Shown piece by piece: positions 7,677 through 15,927 of a stretch of DNA of 52,350 nucleotides. The notes below the pieces were generated by a model, which saw only the letters and a list, made by a program, of their open reading frames with translations, was not told where the DNA came from and did no database searches. Source of the DNA: Comamonadaceae bacterium (GTDB taxonomy: Bacteria; Pseudomonadota; Gammaproteobacteria; Burkholderiales; Burkholderiaceae_C); NCBI GenBank assembly GCA_947371915.1, contig CANBRM010000008.1, positions 1-52,350 on the forward strand, in the 5' to 3' direction. Every line of letters starts with the position of its first letter. The stretch's first letter is position 1. The position numbers and the translations under genes were made by a program.

Positions 7677-9072
7677 GAAGGCTTTGGATGTGGTGATCAT
7701 GGCTGCCGGCAAAGGCACCCGTATGAAGAGCAGTATGCCTAAGGTTCTGCACCGACTCGCCGGCAAGGCTTTGGTGCAGCACGTGATTGACACGGCTCGC
7801 TCCCTCAAGGCGCGCCAAACCATCGTCATCACCGGTCATGGTGCGGAGCAAGTCGAGCCCGCTTTGTTGGCGGCCAACGCCACCGACAACTTGCAATTCG
7901 CCCGTCAAATGCCCCAGCTCGGCACGGGCCACGCGGTGCAACAAGCCGTGCCTTTGTTAGCCGACGATGGCGTGGTGGTGGTGTTGTCAGGTGATGTGCC
8001 TTTGACGCAAGCCGACACACTGCAAGCCTTGCTCGACTTGTGCGATGGCAAACAACTGGCGCTTCTCACCATCGACTTTGCTGACCCCACAGGCTATGGC
8101 CGCATCGTGCGTAGCCCCAGCGGCCAAGTGCACGCCATCGTCGAACACAAAGATGCCAACGAACAACAACGCGCCATCAACGAGGTGTACAGCGGCATCA
8201 TGGCTGTGCCTGCCAAGTTGCTCAAACCTTGGCTGGCGCGCTTGGACAACAACAACGCGCAACAAGAGTTTTATTTGACCGATGTGGTCAAGTTTGCCGA
8301 GGCTGATGGTGTGCCTGTTGTGGCCCACAAAATCAGCGATGCCGCGCAAGTAGCGGGCGTCAACAGCCCCACACAATTGGCCGAGTTAGAGCGTGCGTTT
8401 CAACTGCGCCAAGCGCAAGCGTTCATGGCTGACGGTGTGCGCATCATCGACCCCGCGCGCTTTGATGTGCGCGGCACGCTGGCCTGCGGCCAAGACGTTG
8501 AGATTGATGTGAACTGCATCTTTCAAGGCAACGTGTCATTGGGCCAAGGCGTGAAGATTGGCGCGAATTGCGTCATTGCCAACTGCACCATCGACGCTGG
8601 CGCAGTCATTCACCCCTTCACCCATATCGACGGCGAAAAGCTGGGTGTGACCGTGGGCGAGGGTGCATTGATTGGCCCATTCGCCCGCTTGCGCCCAGGC
8701 GCACAACTGGCAGCCGAGGTACACATTGGCAACTTTGTGGAAGTCAAAAACTCGACCTTAGCCAAAGGCGCAAAGGCCAACCACTTGGCCTACTTGGGCG
8801 ACGCCACCGTGGGCGAGCGCGTCAACTACGGCGCAGGCAGCATCACCGCCAACTACGACGGCGCGAACAAACACCGCACCGTCATCGAAGCCGATGTGCA
8901 TGTAGGCAGCAACTGCGTGTTGGTGGCCCCTGTCACCATTGGTGCGGGCGGCACAGTGGGCGGTGGCTCGACGATTACCAAGAGCACCGAAGCGGGTGCG
9001 CTGAGTGTGGCGCGTGGCAAACAGATCAGCATTGCCAATTACAAGCGGCCTGAGAAAAAGCCGAAGGCTTAA
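7675..9072 (+). CDS. glmU: Bifunctional GlmU: glucosamine-1-P acetyltransferase / GlcNAc-1-P uridyltransferase
   Basis: Catalyses the last two steps to UDP-GlcNAc, the precursor of peptidoglycan and LPS, in the cytoplasm. 465 residues, family-typical. The N-terminal pyrophosphorylase domain has the nucleotide loop MAAGKGTRMKS (9-19) and LSGDVPL. The C-terminal left-handed beta-helix is marked by hexapeptide repeats (VSLGQGVKIGANCVIANC) and the acetyl-CoA/active-site segment NYGAGSITANYDG. ATG 7675 is preferred over the in-frame ATG 7666, because AAGGA at 7662-7666 has correct spacing only for 7675. Its start codon overlaps the divergent lipoprotein start. A strong terminator follows. Confidence 0.97.
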   Translation: MKALDVVIMAAGKGTRMKSSMPKVLHRLAGKALVQHVIDTARSLKARQTIVITGHGAEQVEPALLAANATDNLQFARQMPQLGTGHAVQQAVPLLADDGVVVVLSGDVPLTQADTLQALLDLCDGKQLALLTIDFADPTGYGRIVRSPSGQVHAIVEHKDANEQQRAINEVYSGIMAVPAKLLKPWLARLDNNNAQQEFYLTDVVKFAEADGVPVVAHKISDAAQVAGVNSPTQLAELERAFQLRQAQAFMADGVRIIDPARFDVRGTLACGQDVEIDVNCIFQGNVSLGQGVKIGANCVIANCTIDAGAVIHPFTHIDGEKLGVTVGEGALIGPFARLRPGAQLAAEVHIGNFVEVKNSTLAKGAKANHLAYLGDATVGERVNYGAGSITANYDGANKHRTVIEADVHVGSNCVLVAPVTIGAGGTVGGGSTITKSTEAGALSVARGKQISIANYKRPEKKPKA

Positions 9073-9075
9073 AAA

Positions 9076-9105
9076 CGAAAAAGGCAGCTTAGGCTGCCTT
9101 TTTTA
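9076..9105 (+). terminator. Terminator of glmU
   Basis: AAGGCAGC (9081-9088), loop TTAG, GCTGCCTT (9093-9100), then a T-run (TTTTTTATT). A-rich bases on the left make it usable from the opposite strand for the Lrp-type gene as well. Confidence 0.9.
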
Positions 9106-9156
9106 TTGATGCGCAATGGTGGCTGCCGCTAGCCTCGCCTTGACGTGCGCATTAAC

Positions 9157-9648
9157 TTATGACGAACGCAGCACCGGCCATGTACTCGTGAACTTTGCCC
9201 GCTTGGTCGCAAAAAACGCCTTCACATTCCGCACATTCGCATCCTGCGTGAGCAGGCGTTGCGTGATGGCTAGATAGTCAGGCATGTCGGCCGCTTGCAC
9301 CACCAAGACAAAGTCAGGCCCGGGCGATACACGCCAACATTGCTGCACGGCGTCGTCGGCGCAGGCGCGTTGCTCGAAGGCGTCTAGGTGTTCAGTTCCC
9401 TGCGCGTCTAGCGTCACCTCCACCAAAGCGGTCAGGCCGTGGCCAAGTGCAGCGCCCAACTTGTCGGAACTCAGCACCGCAATTTGCCGCTCAATCCAAC
9501 CTTCTTCGGTCAGCCGCTTGACGCGGCGAAGGCAGGTAGGGGGCGAGATTTTGAAACGCTCGGCCAAAGCCACGTTGCTGAGCGTGGCGTCGTGCTGCAA
9601 GGCGTCGAGCAGCTTTAAATCAGTCTCATCTAGAAATTCTTGTTTCAT
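9157..9648 (-). CDS. Lrp/AsnC family transcriptional regulator
   Basis: 163-residue feast/famine regulator. An N-terminal winged helix (LDETDLKLLDALQHDATLSN, ISPPTCLRRVKRL) is followed by the RAM ligand-binding domain (LTALVEVTLDAQ, VSPGPDFVLVVQAADMPDYL). ATG 9648 (MKQEFLDETD) is chosen since the family starts close to the first helix; ATGs at 9654 and 9678 are also possible. It is divergent from glmS, with a perfect 17-bp palindrome at 9662-9678 in between as a likely operator. Lrp-type proteins usually autoregulate; control of glmS is only suggested by position. Confidence 0.92.
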   Translation of the reverse strand: MKQEFLDETDLKLLDALQHDATLSNVALAERFKISPPTCLRRVKRLTEEGWIERQIAVLSSDKLGAALGHGLTALVEVTLDAQGTEHLDAFEQRACADDAVQQCWRVSPGPDFVLVVQAADMPDYLAITQRLLTQDANVRNVKAFFATKRAKFTSTWPVLRSS

Positions 9649-9661
9649 ATGCATAAGTAAA

Positions 9662-9678
9662 TTGAAATTAAATTTCAA
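9662..9678. promoter_or_regulatory. Perfect palindrome, candidate Lrp-type operator
   Basis: TTGAAATT-A-AATTTCAA, 8-bp arms around one central base, just upstream of the Lrp-type start and in the AT-rich space before glmS. The AT-rich symmetric form fits Lrp-family sites; function is inferred. Confidence 0.5.
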
Positions 9679-9783
9679 ATTAAGTTAATGGTGGAATTTT
9701 CGTTCAAATATAAGAAAAAATAAACAAGAAATTTCTATTCGGGGTGCTTAATATCTAGGCAACCCAATTTAGGAGTGTTCTTT

Positions 9784-11676
9784 ATGTGTGGCATCGTCGG
9801 CGCCGTTTCTACCCGCAACATCGTTCCCATCCTCGTGCAAGGCTTGCAGCGACTGGAATACCGTGGCTATGACTCTTGCGGTGTGGCGGTGCACTCGGCC
9901 AGTTTGGGCGCCAAGCAGGGCGGCCTGCAACGTGCGCGCAGCACGGCACGTGTGTCTGAGCTGATGGACCAAGTCAAGGCCGACCACATCGAAGGCGGCA
10001 TCGGCATTGCGCACACACGCTGGGCCACGCATGGTGCGCCTGCAGTGCACAACGCGCATCCGCACTTCAGCCACGGCACGGGTGCTGGCGCTGGTGTGTA
10101 CACAGGCGATGTGCCTAACAAGGCTGGCCGCGTAGCCCTGGTGCACAATGGCATCATCGAAAACCACGATGAATTGCGCGCTGCACTGCAAGCCAAGGGC
10201 TACGAGTTCTTGAGCCAAACCGACACCGAGGTCATTGCCCACTTGGTGGACAGCCTCTACAACGGCGATTTGTTTGAAGCGGTCAAAGCTGCCATCGTTC
10301 AGTTGCATGGCGCATACGCCATTGCCGTGTTCCACAAAGACGAACCGCACCGCGTCATTGGTGCACGCGCAGGCTCGCCGCTCATCTTGGGTGTGGGCAA
10401 AGAGCACAGCGAAACTTTCCTGGCCAGCGACGCCATGGCCTTGGCTGGCGTGACCGACCAAATCGTTTACCTCGAAGAGGGCGATGTGGTCGACATTCAA
10501 ATCGGCAAATACTGGGTGCAAGACCGCAACCACAAAGCCGTGACACGCGAAGTCAAAACCGTGCAGGCGCACAGCGGTGCAGCCGAGTTGGGGCCTTACC
10601 GCCATTACATGCAAAAAGAAATTTTCGAGCAGCCGCGCGCCATTGCCGACACGCTTGAAGGCATTGAGGGCATCACGCCCGAGTTGTTTGGCGACGGTGC
10701 TTATTCGGTGTTCAAAGCCGTCGACAACGTGCTCATCCTCGCTTGCGGCACCAGCTACTACAGCGGCTGCGTGGCCAAATATTGGATTGAAGCGATTGCC
10801 AAAATCCCTTGCCAAGTGGAAATTGCCAGCGAGTACCGCTACCGCGAATCGGTGCCCAACCCCAACAGCTTGGTGGTCACCATCAGCCAGTCGGGCGAGA
10901 CGGCCGACACCTTGGCCGCGCTGCGCCACGCGCAAAGTTTGGGCATGGACAAAACGCTCACCATTTGCAACGTGTCCACCAGCGCCATGGTGCGCGAGTG
11001 CAAGCTGGCCTACGTCACACGCGCCGGCGCAGAGATTGGCGTGGCTTCCACCAAAGCTTTCACCACACAGCTGGCCGGTTTGTTCTTGCTCACCTTGGCC
11101 TTGGCACAAACCAAAGGCCGTTTGAGCGACGAAGAAGAAGCCAAGCACATCAAAGACATGCGCCACTTGCCCGCTGCTTTGCAAGCCGTGCTGGCGCTAG
11201 AGCCGCAACTCATCGCTTGGTCACAAGACTTTGCCAGCAAAGAAAACGCCTTGTTCTTGGGCCGTGGCACGCATTACCCCATCGCGCTAGAAGGCGCGTT
11301 GAAGCTCAAAGAAATCACTTACATCCACGCCGAGGCCTATGCTGCTGGCGAGTTGAAGCACGGGCCCTTGGCCTTGGTCACCAGCGCCATGCCCGTGGTG
11401 ACGGTAGCGCCCAACGACGCCTTGCTGGAAAAGCTCAAGAGCAACATGCAAGAAGTCCGCGCCCGTGGCGGCGTGTTGTACGTGCTGGCCGATGGCGACA
11501 CAAAGATTGAAAGCAGCGAAGGCGTGAACGTCATTCGCATGCCTGAGCACTATGGCGTGCTCTCACCCATCTTGCATGTGGTGCCCTTGCAGTTGCTCAG
11601 CTATCACACGGCTTGTGCGCGGGGGACGGATGTGGATAAGCCGCGTAACTTGGCTAAGTCGGTCACTGTGGAGTAG
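9784..11676 (+). CDS. glmS: Glutamine-fructose-6-phosphate aminotransferase GlmS
   Basis: Makes glucosamine-6-phosphate from fructose-6-P and glutamine, the first step towards UDP-GlcNAc. 630 residues. The start at ATG 9784 gives MCGIVGAV with the Cys2 nucleophile of the class II glutaminase domain. [15 protein letters not shown] and [10 protein letters not shown] follow. Two SIS sugar-isomerase domains carry [18 protein letters not shown] and [18 protein letters not shown]. It ends with the conserved tail [14 protein letters not shown] at 9771-9775 supports this start over ATG 9775. A partial repeat of its 3' end lies at 11725-11740. GlmU is encoded nearby; glmM is not in the window. Confidence 0.97.
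   Translation: MCGIVGAVSTRNIVPILVQGLQRLEYRGYDSCGVAVHSASLGAKQGGLQRARSTARVSELMDQVKADHIEGGIGIAHTRWATHGAPAVHNAHPHFSHGTGAGAGVYTGDVPNKAGRVALVHNGIIENHDELRAALQAKGYEFLSQTDTEVIAHLVDSLYNGDLFEAVKAAIVQLHGAYAIAVFHKDEPHRVIGARAGSPLILGVGKEHSETFLASDAMALAGVTDQIVYLEEGDVVDIQIGKYWVQDRNHKAVTREVKTVQAHSGAAELGPYRHYMQKEIFEQPRAIADTLEGIEGITPELFGDGAYSVFKAVDNVLILACGTSYYSGCVAKYWIEAIAKIPCQVEIASEYRYRESVPNPNSLVVTISQSGETADTLAALRHAQSLGMDKTLTICNVSTSAMVRECKLAYVTRAGAEIGVASTKAFTTQLAGLFLLTLALAQTKGRLSDEEEAKHIKDMRHLPAALQAVLALEPQLIAWSQDFASKENALFLGRGTHYPIALEGALKLKEITYIHAEAYAAGELKHGPLALVTSAMPVVTVAPNDALLEKLKSNMQEVRARGGVLYVLADGDTKIESSEGVNVIRMPEHYGVLSPILHVVPLQLLSYHTACARGTDVDKPRNLAKSVTVE
11661..11676 (+). repeat. glmS 3' end, copy A of a 16-bp direct repeat
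   Basis: GGTCACTGTGGAGTAG contains the last codons and stop of glmS (VTVE-stop). Copy B, GGTCACAGTGGAGTAA at 11725-11740, differs at two bases and again spells VTVE-stop. See the matching finding. Confidence 0.8.
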
Positions 11677-11680
11677 TCAC

Positions 11681-11714
11681 GCAAGTGAGTACAGAAAATC
11701 ACTCACTCACTTGC
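11681..11714 (+). other. Stem-loop after glmS
   Basis: Perfect 10-bp stem GCAAGTGAGT (11681-11690) / ACTCACTTGC (11705-11714) with a 14-nt loop, five bases after the glmS stop. No T-tract follows, so it may be an mRNA 3'-end stabiliser or part of an inserted element rather than an intrinsic terminator. Confidence 0.6.
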
Positions 11715-11724
11715 ATCGCATGTT

Positions 11725-11740
11725 GGTCACAGTGGAGTAA
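11725..11740 (+). repeat. glmS 3' end, copy B
   Basis: GGTCACAGTGGAGTAA, 14 of 16 identical to the true glmS end at 11661-11676, placed 64 bp further on, just beyond the stem-loop. Confidence 0.8.
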
Positions 11741-11892
11741 CTGACGCTTTTGGATCAGTCGCTGTTAGCTTTATCAAAGAACAAACGTCCATCTCTTAAT
11801 AAAATTTTTCGATCATTTTTTTAATAAAGAAAAGAAAGATTACGCTTATTAAAGAAAACGGTTGGTGTGGTTTCGTGATGAGATTTGCTCAA
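11741..11892. other. AT-rich non-coding stretch downstream of glmS
   Basis: Markedly AT-rich against the flanking genes, with three TTAATAAA-like motifs (about 11795-11855). No gene is supported; a 21-codon ORF at about 11878 has no recognisable character. Confidence 0.5.
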
Positions 11893-12071
11893 TTAGAGGA
11901 CGATAAAGCTTTGTTTATGCCCGAGCACGATGGCTTGTCCTGATCCATCTTGCAAGCCCAAGCGGTTCAGCGGGTGTCGATCGACGCCGGCCATGGGGGG
12001 CTTTCCAAGCCTTGGGTGTCCGTAACTGCTTTGAGGGTGAAATCGGCGTTGACGTTCATGGATTCTTCCAT
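11893..12071 (-). pseudogene. Remnant of a ChrR-like cupin gene (frameshifted, truncated)
   Basis: On the minus strand the reading from ATG 12071/12059 gives MNVNADFTLKAVTDTQGLES, close to the N-terminus of ChrR-type cupin proteins (pattern MNxNADFxxxVVxxxxLxWxPSPxxGVxRxxLDR). That frame stops at 11967. The continuation is found in another frame, PPMAGVDRHPLNRLG, ending at 11893. So the gene has a frameshift near the SPPMAG segment and lacks the whole beta-barrel with its metal-binding histidines. The match is from memory of the family. Non-functional remnant beside the catabolic island. Confidence 0.6.
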
Positions 12072-12120
12072 CACAAGTTGCTCGGACGAGCAGAGCTTGC
12101 GATGGCGAGACCCATGTTTT

Positions 12121-14544
12121 TTAAATATGCCCCAAAGCTTTCAGAATTTTTTCAGGCGTGACCGGCTGTGACCACACTTGCGCATGCAGCGGCCGCAAGG
12201 CATCGTTGATGGCATTCACCACAGCAGCCGGGGCCCCTGCTGTCCCAGCCTCGCCAGCGCCCTTGGCACCCAAGATCGAGCTGCGCGTGGGTGTTTCAAC
12301 GTGGGCCACCATAATGTCTGGCATCTCGCCCGCCATGGGTACCAAGTAGTCAGCCATTGAGCCGTTTTGCATGAGACCTTGATCGTCATACAGGCACTCT
12401 TCAAACAACGCGCCGCCAATGCCTTGAACAATTGCGCCGCGAATTTGCTCATCCACCAACTTGGGGTTGATGACGCGGCCACAGTCTTCCACCGCCCAGT
12501 GTTTGAGTAGTTTGACAAAGCCAGTTTCCACGTCCACCTCAACATACGAAGCTTGCACCCCATTGGTAAAGATGAAGGGGTAGTCGCGTTGTGCGTAATG
12601 GCGTGTCACCATCAATTCAGACGTGAAGCCTGCGGGCAGCGTGTCTGGGCGGTAGTAGGCCACGCGTCCCAGTTCAACCAGCGGCAACAACGCTGCGCCA
12701 GTGACGGCATGTTTGACCACACCGTCTTCAAGCTTGAGCTCTTCCAATGGTTGATTGAGGATGGCTTGCGCCACCTTCAAGATGTTGGCGCGCAAAGCCA
12801 AGCCAGCTAACAAAACCGCTTCGCCGCCAATGCCGGCACCACGCGATGCCCATGTGCCACCTCCGTAAGGCACAGCATCGGTGTCGCCAGTGAGCAAGCG
12901 CACTTGCGCCATTGGCACTCCTACGGCGTCGGCAGCGATTTGCGCATAAATGGCTTCGGTGCCCTGGCCTTGTTCGCCCACACTCACCATCACCGCCACA
13001 CCGCCAGCGGGCTCTAAGCGAAGCGTCGCACCGTCTTGCGAGGAAATGCGTGCACCGCCCACGCCATAAAAGGCAGCGCTGGGGTTGGTCAATTCAATCA
13101 ACGCGGCAAAACCAATGCCGCGATATATGCCTTTTTGACGCAAAGCGGCTTGCTCAGCCAGCAAGGCGGGGTAGTCCATCAGCGACTCAATTTTGCGCAG
13201 GCATGCCTCGTGCGACAGCACTTCCAGTTTGATGCCTGAGGCGCCTGTGGCAGGGTAGGCATTGTCTGGAATGACATTGCGTTTGCGCATGGCCAGTGGG
13301 TCCATGCCCAACTTGGCGGCAGCTAAATCGACCAAGCCTTCGGTTACTGCGCAGGCGATGGGGTGGCCCACGCCGCGGTATTGGCAAGTGGGTGTTTTGT
13401 TCAAAAACACCACGTCGAGTTTGGCGCGATACGCTTTGTGTTTGTAGGGGCCTCCCGTGAGGTTGACCACTTGGTTGCCTTCAATGCCGCTGGTGCGCGG
13501 GAACATGGAGAACGGACCAATACCCGTGGTGTCTTTGATTTCAAACGCCAGAATATCGCCCTCAGCCGAGGCTGCAATGCGTCCTTCAATGCGGTGTTCA
13601 CGCGCATGAATGTCGCTGGTGAACGACTCAAGTCGGTCTGCCACAAACTTGACGGGGCGTTTCAGCAAGATGGAAATCGCCACAGTGGCAAAGTCATCCG
13701 GGTACGCATGCACCTTGATGCCAAAAGAACCGCCCACGTCTTTGCAAATCACACGAATATTGGCTTCGGTTAAATCGAATTGACGCGCATACAGGTCTTG
13801 CATCATGTGCGGTGCCTGTTGCGAGTGGTAGACCGTGAGTTGGGTGCTGGCAGGGTTGTAGTCTGCAATTTGACAACGGGGCTCAAGCGTGACGCCCGTG
13901 TGCCGACCAAAGTCAAACGTGGCTTCGGCCACCACAGCTGCGTTGGCAAAAGCCTCGTCCACGCCACCTGTGTCAAGGCTGCGTGTGAAGCACAGGTTGT
14001 CGCCCAGCTCGGGATGTATGACGGCTGTATTCGGGTCGAGTGCCGTGTTCATGTCCAGTGCAGCAGGCAAGTCTTCCCATTCCACTTGGATGTACTGCAA
14101 CGCGTCTTCAGCTTCTGCGCGGGTTTTGCCCACCACGGCTACCACCGGCTCGCCTTGCCAATGCATACGGTCAATGGCCATCGGGTATTGCGGTGCTGAT
14201 TTGATACCAGCCAAATGCGTGAGGGTGCCCACCCAAGGTTTGCAAACGGCCGCCAAGTCGTGGCCTGTGTAGACAGCCAAGACGCCAGGCATCATGCGTG
14301 CATAAGCGCTCTCAATGTGAACGATGCGCGCATGCGCCACAGGCGAGCGCCAATACACCACATGCGCCATGCGCGGCAATTCGATATCGTCCACATACTG
14401 GCCGCGACCTTCGACCAAGCGCTCGAGGTTGGGGCGTGGAATGGCTTGACCAATGTGTTTGGCACCTGCCATCTCGCCTGTGAAAGGTGCCGCGTGCGGC
14501 ACGTCAGGGCTGGCGTGAAGAAATTTATTTTCTGGGGCGTTCAT
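12121..14544 (-). CDS. Molybdenum hydroxylase large subunit (xanthine oxidase family)
   Basis: Molybdopterin-binding catalytic subunit of a three-part hydroxylase that adds water-derived oxygen to a substrate C-H. 807 residues. The N-terminal aldehyde oxidase/xanthine dehydrogenase a/b hammerhead begins around GRGQYVDDIELPRMAHVVY. KDVGGSFGIK and YRGVGHPIACAVTEGL follow, and the C-terminal GAKGAGEAGTAGAPAAV carries the catalytic Glu (E765). The active-site loop YRGVG resembles the AYRGAGR of form II/aldehyde-type enzymes, not the Cys-containing loop of true CO dehydrogenase. The start at 14544 overlaps the small-subunit stop (ATGA). Transcribed with the two genes upstream. Substrate unknown. 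Confidence 0.9.
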   Translation of the reverse strand: MNAPENKFLHASPDVPHAAPFTGEMAGAKHIGQAIPRPNLERLVEGRGQYVDDIELPRMAHVVYWRSPVAHARIVHIESAYARMMPGVLAVYTGHDLAAVCKPWVGTLTHLAGIKSAPQYPMAIDRMHWQGEPVVAVVGKTRAEAEDALQYIQVEWEDLPAALDMNTALDPNTAVIHPELGDNLCFTRSLDTGGVDEAFANAAVVAEATFDFGRHTGVTLEPRCQIADYNPASTQLTVYHSQQAPHMMQDLYARQFDLTEANIRVICKDVGGSFGIKVHAYPDDFATVAISILLKRPVKFVADRLESFTSDIHAREHRIEGRIAASAEGDILAFEIKDTTGIGPFSMFPRTSGIEGNQVVNLTGGPYKHKAYRAKLDVVFLNKTPTCQYRGVGHPIACAVTEGLVDLAAAKLGMDPLAMRKRNVIPDNAYPATGASGIKLEVLSHEACLRKIESLMDYPALLAEQAALRQKGIYRGIGFAALIELTNPSAAFYGVGGARISSQDGATLRLEPAGGVAVMVSVGEQGQGTEAIYAQIAADAVGVPMAQVRLLTGDTDAVPYGGGTWASRGAGIGGEAVLLAGLALRANILKVAQAILNQPLEELKLEDGVVKHAVTGAALLPLVELGRVAYYRPDTLPAGFTSELMVTRHYAQRDYPFIFTNGVQASYVEVDVETGFVKLLKHWAVEDCGRVINPKLVDEQIRGAIVQGIGGALFEECLYDDQGLMQNGSMADYLVPMAGEMPDIMVAHVETPTRSSILGAKGAGEAGTAGAPAAVVNAINDALRPLHAQVWSQPVTPEKILKALGHI

Positions 14545-15035
14545 GCACTCACTCCTTGACGACGTGCAGCCAAAACTTCGCATACCGCATCCACGATGGC
14601 TTGGTAGCCTGTGCAGCGGCAGTAATTGCCAGACATCCATTCGCGCACTTGTTCGCGGTTGGCGTTGGGCTGCTGGGTGAGCAATTCGCTTGCAGCCATC
14701 AACATGCCCGAGGTGCAAAAGCCACACTGCAATGCATTGTGGCGAATGAAGGCCGCTTGCAGATCTTTGATTTCACCCGTTTCGCTCAAACCTTCAATCG
14801 TGTCGACTCGACCGCCATCTGCTTGCACAGCGAGAGTCAAACAGCCACGCACGATTTGGCCGTTGACCCGCACCGTGCAAGCGCCGCAGACACCATGCTC
14901 GCAACCGAGGTGAGAGCCTTTGAGTCCTAACTCATCACGTAAAAAATCAATCAAGTGCGTGCGTGGTTGAACCGCGCAGGATTGGGTTTGGCCATTGACC
15001 GTGATGTTCACGGTGTGTGCATTTGGGGCAGTCAT
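14541..15035 (-). CDS. Molybdenum hydroxylase [2Fe-2S] small subunit
   Basis: 164-residue electron-transfer subunit of the same complex. It carries two iron-sulfur clusters. The plant-ferredoxin type is bound by C45, C50, C53 and C65 (GCEHGVCGACTV). The second, C-terminal all-helical cluster is bound by C104, C107, C139 and C141 (QCGFCTSGM, NYCRCTGY). It passes electrons from the molybdenum site to FAD in the medium subunit. It lies 13 bp after the FAD subunit and overlaps the large subunit by 4 bp, indicating translational coupling. Complete and ordinary in length. Confidence 0.95.
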   Translation of the reverse strand: MTAPNAHTVNITVNGQTQSCAVQPRTHLIDFLRDELGLKGSHLGCEHGVCGACTVRVNGQIVRGCLTLAVQADGGRVDTIEGLSETGEIKDLQAAFIRHNALQCGFCTSGMLMAASELLTQQPNANREQVREWMSGNYCRCTGYQAIVDAVCEVLAARRQGVSA

Positions 15036-15048
15036 GGTCGATTCCTGT

Positions 15049-15918
15049 TCAAGCCGCGGTGGCCGTCTGGTTCAAGGTGTGGAGTGCGCGTTTGAGCATG
15101 ACACCTGCTAGGTGTGATTTGGCAGCGGCGCTGTGGGTCAAATCGGCTTCCGTGGGCATTTCGTCCTTCAGGCATTGCATCGCTTGCTTGATCAACGCAT
15201 CGTTGATCACTTGACCTTCCAGCAATGCCTCGGTTTTCGTGCTGCGGTAGGGCTGACTGACTGCACCTAGCCAAGCGAGGCGCACCTGCTGAACGCCCGA
15301 GGCTTTGACGTTGGCGGTCGCTGCAAGCCCAACCACAGCATAGTCACCATGGCGGCGTGCGAGCTCGTCAAATGCAAAGGCGTGTGTGCCCGTGCGCAAA
15401 GGAAGCTCGCACGCGACGATGAGTTCATCCTCTTGCAAGTCGGTGCTGTACAGGCCCGTGAAAAAATCGTGTGCCGCAATGCGTCGCTCACCCTGTGGGC
15501 CAACAGCCACCACCACACCATCGAGTGCCAGCAGGCACGCGGGCCACTCAGCCGCTGGATCGCCATAGGCAATGGAGCCACCAAAGGTGCCGAGATTGCG
15601 AATGGCACGGTGCGCAATGTGCGGAACCGCTGCGCTGAGCAAGGGCAGGTGCTGAGCCACTACTGGAGAGTTTTCAATGTCAGTGTGCGTCACCATGGCG
15701 CCGATGCGCACGACATTGCCCGCGAGCTCAATGCCTTTGAGTTCATGGACAGCTTGCAGATCAATCAGGATGCCTGGTTCGGACAGTCGCATGTTGAGCG
15801 TGGCGTGCAGAGTTTGTCCGCCAGCCAACAGCCTGGCCTCTTCGCCGTATTCGGCCATGAGCGACATGACTTCACCCAAATTGCTGGGGCGAGCGTAGGA
15901 AAAAGCGGGCGCTTTCAT
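15049..15918 (-). CDS. Molybdenum hydroxylase FAD-binding medium subunit
   Basis: 289 residues, CoxM/xanthine dehydrogenase medium-chain family. FAD contacts are seen in LLAGGQTLHATLNMRL (about 31-46) and AIRNLGTFGGSIAYGDPAAEWPA (about 105-127), followed by the CO-dehydrogenase flavoprotein C-terminal domain. Electrons would leave from here to an acceptor such as quinone or oxygen. First of the three enzyme genes, nine bases after the CoxG-like gene. No XdhC- or CoxD/F-type maturation gene is found in the window, so cofactor maturation must be provided elsewhere. Confidence 0.93.
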   Translation of the reverse strand: MKAPAFSYARPSNLGEVMSLMAEYGEEARLLAGGQTLHATLNMRLSEPGILIDLQAVHELKGIELAGNVVRIGAMVTHTDIENSPVVAQHLPLLSAAVPHIAHRAIRNLGTFGGSIAYGDPAAEWPACLLALDGVVVAVGPQGERRIAAHDFFTGLYSTDLQEDELIVACELPLRTGTHAFAFDELARRHGDYAVVGLAATANVKASGVQQVRLAWLGAVSQPYRSTKTEALLEGQVINDALIKQAMQCLKDEMPTEADLTHSAAAKSHLAGVMLKRALHTLNQTATAA

Positions 15919-15927
15919 GGGGATCCT

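Noticed and set aside
9769-11184. 471-codon open frame on the minus strand inside glmS
   Set aside because: It is the exact antisense of glmS, His/Val/Gly-rich as shadow frames are, and has no domain or ribosome binding site.
12121-15918. Carbon monoxide dehydrogenase (coxMSL)
   Set aside because: The large subunit has YRGVG rather than the Cys-containing loop of true CO dehydrogenase; only the general Mo hydroxylase family can be claimed.
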